A DNA stretch of 64,000 nucleotides from NCBI RefSeq assembly GCF_902506535.1, contig NZ_LR733825.1, positions 561,206 to 625,205 on the forward strand, written 5' to 3'. The notes under the pieces are model-generated. The model worked only from the letters and a program-made list of their open reading frames with translations, was not told the origin of the DNA and did not search any database. The DNA is from Pseudomonas sp. 8Z (GTDB taxonomy: Bacteria > Pseudomonadota > Gammaproteobacteria > Pseudomonadales > Pseudomonadaceae). Below, piece after piece: positions 59,373 to 64,000 of the stretch (the first letter of the stretch is position 1; each line of letters starts with the position of its first letter). The position numbers and the translations under genes are program-made.

Positions 59373-61520
59373 TTAGAACGCGGATTCGCGAATCAGCACC
59401 GCCATCACCCAGCGCCAAGCCTGCAGCAGTGGGCTGCGCGGTTGTGCACTGATACTGGCGCTGCCGCGCAGGGTGTAAGGCTGGATTTTGCCCTCATCCA
59501 GAGGGCGCAGTAGCACGCGGTACAAGGCGCGCTCGGGCACGGGCACGCGCTGGTCGTCGAACTGGCTGGCGATACTGCCCTGGTACACCGAGGCCAGCTC
59601 CGGTGCTGAGGTCAGCTTGCGCACGGCCGTTTGGCCGATGTCTTCGATGATCAAGGGGCGACGTGGCTGGCCGGGATCTTCCGGCAGAAACCAGGCCTGC
59701 GCGCCGATTTGCAGGCGCTCACGATCAGCCTCCGCGACAAAGGCCTCGATTCGCTCGTGCTTTGCCCCGATCAAGGTACCCAGCCATTCTCCGGGCGGCA
59801 GCCATTCACCAACCTGTAACGGTTGCGCCATGTCGACCAGTTCGCCTGCGAACGGCGCGCGCACCTCTAACTGCTCAAGACGCTGAAGCAGGGCGGCGCG
59901 GCGCTCCAGGGCCACGTTAAGCTCCTGAAGCGCCACGCTTTGGCGTGCCGCCTGCTCGGCGGCGCGTAGCTGGAAGCTGCTTTGCTGACGCAGCAGCTCG
60001 ATTTCACGCTCCAGGCTAGCCAACTCGTGCTCGACATCCGGTGCTTGCAGGCGAAACAGGGTTTGCCCAGCGCTGACCGTCTGCCCCGGTGCGACCTCGA
60101 TACCTTGCAGATGAGCGCCAAGCGGCGCCAAGAGGATCGCTTGTTGCTCGGCGCGCAGCAGCGCAGGTGCTTCGACATGGCTGCGCCAGGGCAGGGCGGC
60201 GGCCAGCAGCAGGATCAGCAGCGCGGCGCCGCTGATCAGGGTATTGCGGTTCATGCGGTAGTCCTTGCGGCGTTGGTGCCAGTGGCGCAATTCGTTGTAA
60301 ATCGGGCGCAGGATGAAGTGAACGATCTCCACGGCAAACAGCAACAGCCCCAGCAGTTTGAAGGCGAAGTGATAGACCAGCAGGGCGATGCCGAGGAACA
60401 GGAAGAAGCGGTAGATCCAGGTGGCGAAGGCGTAGCCCAGCAGCACGCGCTGCAGCCAGGGCTGGAAGTGTTCCGGTTGCGGATCGCCGAAGCCGAACAG
60501 GGTCTCACGCAGGCGCCAACGCGCCAGTTCGAAGGCACGTTCCTGCAGGTTGGGCACGTCGATCAGGTCGGAGAACAGGAAGTAGCCGTCGAAGCGCATC
60601 AGCGGGTTGAGGTTCACCGCCAGGGTCAGGATCCAGGTGGTGCTGGCGAGCATGAAGGCGGCGCTACGCAGCATGCCGTCGGGCAGAAAACTCCAGGCCA
60701 GCGTGGCCCAGGCTGCCAGGCACAACTCCCCCCCCATGCCGGCAGCGCCGATGGCCAAGCGTTGGTGGCGTTTGGTCAGGCGCCAGGCGCCACTGGCGTC
60801 GGTGTAGAGCACCGGCCACAGCACCAGAAAGGCCACGCCCATGGTTGGCACACGGCAACCGTAGCGTTTGCAGGTGTAGGCGTGGCCGAACTCGTGCAAC
60901 ACCTTGGTCAGGCTCAGGGTAAGTGCGGCCAGAGCGGCGCCTTCGAGGCTGAAGAAATGCAGGAAGGTATGCACGAAGCTGTCCCACTGGCGCGCCGCCA
61001 GGTACAGGCCAAGCAGGGCAGCCAGTGCTGTGGTGATGACGAAGCCACGGCTGAACAGCGGTGCCACACGCGGATAAGTGCGTGTCAGGAAGGCGTCCGG
61101 GCGCAGCAGCGGAATGCGGATCGACAGGTAGTTGCCGAGCAGCCAGGATGCCCAACTGCCGCCTTTGCCTGCCTCGGCGCGGCGGCGCAGATCGGCCATT
61201 GCTTGCTCGCCACTGGTTTCCACCAGTTGCACGTTACGCAGAAACTGCACGAATCCGCCTACATCTTCGGTGCTCAGGTGCAGCGTCGTTTCCTGGCGTA
61301 TGGCGCTGGCCACCGCCTCGGCGTTGCCCAGCGCCCAGCGCGCGAGGATTTCCGCCTCGGCCCAACCAATGCGGTAGAAGCGCCCGCGCGCCTGGTCTTC
61401 CAGCGTCCAGGTTGGCGAACCATCGCGCGAGCGCGGGCCAGGGTGCAGGCGCAGGGTGCGGCGCAGCACTGGCAGCGGTTGCGGGCGAGATTGGCTGGGC
61501 AGGGTGGCGGCGAGGGTCAT
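59373..61520 (-). CDS. Site-2 protease (M50)-HlyD fusion membrane protein
   Basis: A 715-residue protein. Residues about 40-105 look like a PqqD-like winged-helix (peptide-recognition) domain: FYRIGWAEAEILARWALGN...EDVGGFVQFLRNVQLVE. An M50 membrane domain follows with zinc-site HEFGH at 209-213 and NLNPLMRFDG at 303-312. From about residue 425 there is another helix and an HlyD/lipoyl-like adaptor domain with coiled coil (EHELASLEREIELLRQQ). The arrangement suggests processing plus export of a peptide or protein across the envelope. It is the last gene of the operon. The PqqD similarity is my reading by eye. Confidence 0.82.
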   Translation of the reverse strand: MTLAATLPSQSRPQPLPVLRRTLRLHPGPRSRDGSPTWTLEDQARGRFYRIGWAEAEILARWALGNAEAVASAIRQETTLHLSTEDVGGFVQFLRNVQLVETSGEQAMADLRRRAEAGKGGSWASWLLGNYLSIRIPLLRPDAFLTRTYPRVAPLFSRGFVITTALAALLGLYLAARQWDSFVHTFLHFFSLEGAALAALTLSLTKVLHEFGHAYTCKRYGCRVPTMGVAFLVLWPVLYTDASGAWRLTKRHQRLAIGAAGMGGELCLAAWATLAWSFLPDGMLRSAAFMLASTTWILTLAVNLNPLMRFDGYFLFSDLIDVPNLQERAFELARWRLRETLFGFGDPQPEHFQPWLQRVLLGYAFATWIYRFFLFLGIALLVYHFAFKLLGLLLFAVEIVHFILRPIYNELRHWHQRRKDYRMNRNTLISGAALLILLLAAALPWRSHVEAPALLRAEQQAILLAPLGAHLQGIEVAPGQTVSAGQTLFRLQAPDVEHELASLEREIELLRQQSSFQLRAAEQAARQSVALQELNVALERRAALLQRLEQLEVRAPFAGELVDMAQPLQVGEWLPPGEWLGTLIGAKHERIEAFVAEADRERLQIGAQAWFLPEDPGQPRRPLIIEDIGQTAVRKLTSAPELASVYQGSIASQFDDQRVPVPERALYRVLLRPLDEGKIQPYTLRGSASISAQPRSPLLQAWRWVMAVLIRESAF

Positions 61521-61556
61521 GGGTGGGTGCTCGCCGAGATTCGAGGTTGCAGGTGC

Positions 61557-61622
61557 TCGCGGCTAAAGCCGCTCCTACGGCTTGGGATTCGCTGCGCTCG
61601 TAGGAGCGGCTTCAGCCGCGAA
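61557..61622. repeat. Inverted pair of REP elements
   Basis: TCGCGGCTAAAGCCGCTCCTAC (61557-61578) and GTAGGAGCGGCTTCAGCCGCGAA (61600-61622) face each other, the usual bipartite REP arrangement of Pseudomonas. They lie in the 129-bp gap between the GAF-HlyD gene and the M50 gene. Confidence 0.88.
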
Positions 61623-61649
61623 ATGTTGGCGCGTTCGTTCAGCATGCCG

Positions 61650-63005
61650 CTACCAGCCGAGATACACGCGCAGGGCGGCCAACGGGCGGCGTAGCACGTA
61701 GTTGAACAACAGGGTGCTATGCCCGTAGAGCTTGGCGGTGCCCTTGAGGCCGACGCGGATGCGCGGATCCTGCTCGGCAAAGTTAGCATCCAGGCGATAG
61801 GCCATGCTGCCGTCGGCGGCTGGCGAGGCGCGGTAGCCGTAGCGTTGCAGGCTGGCCTGTAGCGGGCTGCCGGGCTGGCTGTTGAGAAACAGCAGCACCT
61901 CGGCGCCAGGCTCCAGAGCGATGGCGTCAGCCACCGGCAGGTGGATATCCAGACGCGCATCGTGCGGGTCGGCGACTTGCAGGATGCGTTCACCGAGCGA
62001 CACCGGACGACCGATCCAGTCGCTGGGGTCATCGAAGATCGCCACGCCATCGCGCGGGGCAAGGATCAGCGAGCGTTCGAGGTTGCTTTGCAGGTAGTCA
62101 ACATCGGCGCGGGCCTGGTCGCGACGGGTGATCAGTTCGGCCAGGGCGGCTTTGGCACGCTCATCGAACAGCGCCTGCTGGCGTGTCTGGCGCAGTTGCG
62201 CATCGGCGGCGGCCAGGCTTTGGCGGGCCGATTCCAGACGATTCTCCAGCTCGCGCTTATCCAATTGCACCAATGCATCACCGGCCTTTACCGGTTGATT
62301 GGGTTGTACCAGCATGCCTTCGACCACGGCCTGGAGCGGGGCGCGCAACACGGCAGGCTCACGCGCAACGATTTCTGCTGGTGCCAGCACCGTTTGCCGC
62401 ACAGGCAACAAGGCGAGGGCTAGCAGGGCAGCCAAGCCGATCATCAGCGCGCGGCGTGGGCGTTTGCGCAGCCAACCCAGACTATGCCTGCGTTGACTGT
62501 GAGCCAGGCTTGCCCAGGCATGGGCGTAGGCATCTTGCAGCAGTTCCAGCATCGCCCGCTCGGGGCGTGCCAGCGGTTGTTCGCGGCTGAGCAGCAGGCA
62601 GCCAAGCAACTGGCCGTCGCGGCGACGCAGCGGCACCCACAACAGGTACTGGCTGAGGTATTCAGACCATTCATCGCGGCTGTGCGCGTCGGCGTCCGCG
62701 GCGCTCAGCTCACGCAGCTCTGCTGCCCAGGGCTGCGCTTGCCAGTGCTGGCAGTGACGGCGCAGAAACAGCATGAACGGCGCGTTGGCTTCCAGTTGCG
62801 CCAGGCCCGAGCAGGCGCTGATGCGCCCCTCATCGTGGTGCCAGAGCAACGCCTCGTGGTAGTCGAGCAACTGGCGGCTGTCGTTGACCATCAGAAAGCC
62901 GAGGCCGAGCAGGTCGGCTTCGGCGCGGGCACGGCGTTCGAGTTGCAGGAGTACGGCCAGGCGTTCGGCACGCTTGTCGCGCAGAGGCGTCACGCTGGCA
63001 TTCAC
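61650..63005 (-). CDS. GAF-domain HlyD-family adaptor
   Basis: A 451-residue protein. An N-terminal cytosolic GAF-like domain (residues about 20-165, LLDYHEALLWHHDEGRISACSGL, LSQYLLWVPLRRRDGQLLGCLLLSREQP) precedes a single membrane helix at 187-203. A periplasmic HlyD barrel-sandwich (VLRAPLQAVVEGMLVQPNQPVKAGDALVQLD), coiled coil and beta-barrel follow. A cytosolic sensory module on an adaptor is unusual. It overlaps the upstream adaptor gene by 4 bp (ATGA) and is followed by the M50 gene after a REP pair. Confidence 0.87.
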   Translation of the reverse strand: MNASVTPLRDKRAERLAVLLQLERRARAEADLLGLGFLMVNDSRQLLDYHEALLWHHDEGRISACSGLAQLEANAPFMLFLRRHCQHWQAQPWAAELRELSAADADAHSRDEWSEYLSQYLLWVPLRRRDGQLLGCLLLSREQPLARPERAMLELLQDAYAHAWASLAHSQRRHSLGWLRKRPRRALMIGLAALLALALLPVRQTVLAPAEIVAREPAVLRAPLQAVVEGMLVQPNQPVKAGDALVQLDKRELENRLESARQSLAAADAQLRQTRQQALFDERAKAALAELITRRDQARADVDYLQSNLERSLILAPRDGVAIFDDPSDWIGRPVSLGERILQVADPHDARLDIHLPVADAIALEPGAEVLLFLNSQPGSPLQASLQRYGYRASPAADGSMAYRLDANFAEQDPRIRVGLKGTAKLYGHSTLLFNYVLRRPLAALRVYLGW

Positions 63006-63751
63006 GAACCGCTCTCCGGTGGTTGCAGACGCGCGACACCGCTCATGCCGGGGAGCAAGCCAGCGGTGTCGCCGGTGATGCGGGCGAAGACCTTCAGCGA
63101 TTGGCTTAGCGGGTCGATGGCCGCGCCGAGGCGTTCGATCTGCGCGGGATAGTCCTGGCCGGTTTCATCCAGACGCACTTGAAAATCAACGCCAGGCTTG
63201 AGCCAGGTGAGCCAACCCGAGGGCACGATCAGTTCCAACTGGTAAGCGCTGTCGTCGTAGATGGCCAGCAACTCGGTGCCTTCGGCGACATGCTGGAAGC
63301 GCTGCACCATGCGCTGCGAGACGCGCCCGGCAAAGGGCGCCTCCAAATTGCAGCGTTTGAGCATGGCGCGGCCCACGGCGCTTTCTGCTTGGGCCACGGC
63401 CAGGTCGGCCTGAGCCTGTGCAACCTCGGCCTGGCTGATGGACTCCAGCGCGTCGAGGCGCTTGGCCACGCTGAGCTTCTTCTGCGCACCACTTTGCGCG
63501 GCTTCGCTGCGGGTCAGTTGGGCGCGCTGTACCGAACAGTCGAAACCGGCCAGGCGCTGGCCTTGCTTGAACGCTTCACCTTCTTTGACTGTCAGTTCGG
63601 TGAGTTTGCCAGCCAGTTCGCTGGACAGCACGGTCTGGCGGATCGGGCTGAGCTGCACGCGCAGCTCGCCCAGGTCTTCGGCGTGGGCCATGTTCGCGGC
63701 GGTGGCGATCAGAAACGCCAGTATCGACGGCCAGTAGCGGGGCAAAGGCAT
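63002..63751 (-). CDS. Periplasmic HlyD/RND-type adaptor
   Basis: A 249-residue periplasmic adaptor with a signal peptide (MPLPRYWPSILAFLIATAANMAHA, cut before EDLGEL). The barrel-sandwich SELAGKLTELTVKEGEAFKQGQRLAGFDC and a short alpha-hairpin follow, then CNLEAPFAGRVSQRMVQRFQHVAEGTELLAIYD. ATG 63751 is chosen: any longer frame reads through two REP elements. It is shorter than normal RND adaptors, lacking most of the membrane-proximal domain. Coupled to the GAF-HlyD gene downstream. Confidence 0.86.
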   Translation of the reverse strand: MPLPRYWPSILAFLIATAANMAHAEDLGELRVQLSPIRQTVLSSELAGKLTELTVKEGEAFKQGQRLAGFDCSVQRAQLTRSEAAQSGAQKKLSVAKRLDALESISQAEVAQAQADLAVAQAESAVGRAMLKRCNLEAPFAGRVSQRMVQRFQHVAEGTELLAIYDDSAYQLELIVPSGWLTWLKPGVDFQVRLDETGQDYPAQIERLGAAIDPLSQSLKVFARITGDTAGLLPGMSGVARLQPPESGS

Positions 63752-63767
63752 GGCTGTGGTCGTGGCT

Positions 63768-63837
63768 GTAGGAGCGGCTTCAGCCGCGAAAAAGTGCGCG
63801 TGGAAACTGCCCTTTTCGCGGATAAATCCGCTCCTAC
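63768..63837. repeat. Inverted pair of REP elements
   Basis: GTAGGAGCGGCTTCAGCCGCGAA (63768-63790) and TTCGCGGATAAATCCGCTCCTAC (63815-63837) form a second bipartite REP, between the short adaptor gene and the partial upstream gene. The second copy differs in its loop (GATAAATC). Confidence 0.88.
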
Positions 63838-63869
63838 AAAAAACCTTCATGCGACTGCCCAACTTTGGC

Positions 63870-64000
63870 TTAACGGTCACGGATGCTCTCCACGGGCACC
63901 AGCTCGGCGCCGCGTAGCGAGCCCAGGCTTTCCCACATATCCAGGCGCAGTGTCTGCACTGATGGCGTGTCGCGCTTGGCGATCAGCGCTGGGGTTGGCG
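63870..64000 (-). CDS. C-terminal end of an unidentified protein (partial)
   Basis: The last 43 codons of a minus-strand gene, ending in TAA at 63870-63872; the rest lies beyond the window. The visible tail contains TLRLDMWESLGSLRGAEL followed by VPVESIRDR, which I cannot assign to a family. Same strand and upstream of the adaptor genes, so probably the preceding operon member. An outer-membrane channel would be expected for such a system, but this is not shown. Confidence 0.5.
   Translation of the reverse strand, partial: PTPALIAKRDTPSVQTLRLDMWESLGSLRGAELVPVESIRDR

Noticed and set aside
59982..61694. A 570-codon open frame opposite the M50-HlyD fusion
   Set aside because: Same reasoning: antisense shadow of a high-GC gene with Gln/Ala/Gly-rich low-information sequence.
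63752..63880. N-terminal extension of the short HlyD adaptor
   Set aside because: The in-frame extension translates across two REP elements and would bury the signal peptide, so the ATG at 63751 is preferred.

Overview
The window reads as a chromosomal segment of a Pseudomonas, probably of the P. aeruginosa / P. mendocina (Ectopseudomonas) side of the genus. The reasons are high-GC coding on both strands, gene order that largely matches my memory of P. aeruginosa PAO1, Pseudomonas-type REP hairpins, and recognisable homologues such as fimL, cti, mexT and mexS. All identifications come from reading protein motifs and gene order; no database search was run. I see no rRNA, tRNA, CRISPR array, prophage or intact insertion sequence.

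Layout. 1-9.97 kb: the 3' end of fimL (type IV pilus/cAMP regulation), nudC, a TSUP permease, then lipid and acyl-CoA type genes (SDR, ACAD10-like phosphotransferase, SCP2 protein, histidine phosphatase), sohB, an AcuI-type reductase, and a divergent hotdog/TetR pair with a clear operator. 10-12.2 kb: DUF934 + cysI (assimilatory sulfite reduction). 12.5-22 kb: a lone periplasmic binding protein, a DAO-type oxidase, two chemoreceptors (one with a textbook amino-acid dCache motif), an RlmN-like methyltransferase, a DUF5924 membrane protein and a DUF1883 protein. 22-31.9 kb: metH with a MetR-type site, cti, an acyltransferase, nfuA with an IscR-type site, HPP and DUF1272 proteins, and a GlxA-type regulator. 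This first half is close to the PAO1 PA1822-PA1850 block.

32-41 kb: an unnamed small gene, a two-gene unit of membrane-anchored haem proteins (di-haem c-type peroxidase/oxygenase and a catalase-like protein), nadR-kinase + pnuC (NAD salvage), an sCache chemoreceptor followed by an unknown gene, uppP, a cold-shock/DUF1294 fusion, and a frameshifted MmcQ/YjbR gene. 41-51.5 kb: a 7TM-DISM diguanylate cyclase and the complete mexS / mexT-mexE-mexF-oprN efflux locus. It has a candidate MexT operator and a strong hairpin that buries the mexE Shine-Dalgarno sequence. 51.5-59.4 kb: cheV, a fourth chemoreceptor, a YdiJ-type D-2-hydroxyglutarate dehydrogenase divergent from a LysR regulator across a 27-bp perfect palindrome, and an iron-type haem oxygenase with a Fur-like site. 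59.4-64 kb: an operon cut by the window edge, encoding a site-2-protease/HlyD fusion with a possible PqqD-like N-terminus, a GAF-HlyD adaptor and a periplasmic HlyD adaptor. It is punctuated by REP pairs.

Themes: motility and signalling (fimL, four chemoreceptors, cheV, one diguanylate cyclase), sulfur/methionine/Fe-S/haem metabolism, and efflux/secretion. The best candidates for undescribed biology are the M50-HlyD operon at the right end, the di-haem cytochrome/catalase-like pair, and the predicted RNA switch in front of mexE.
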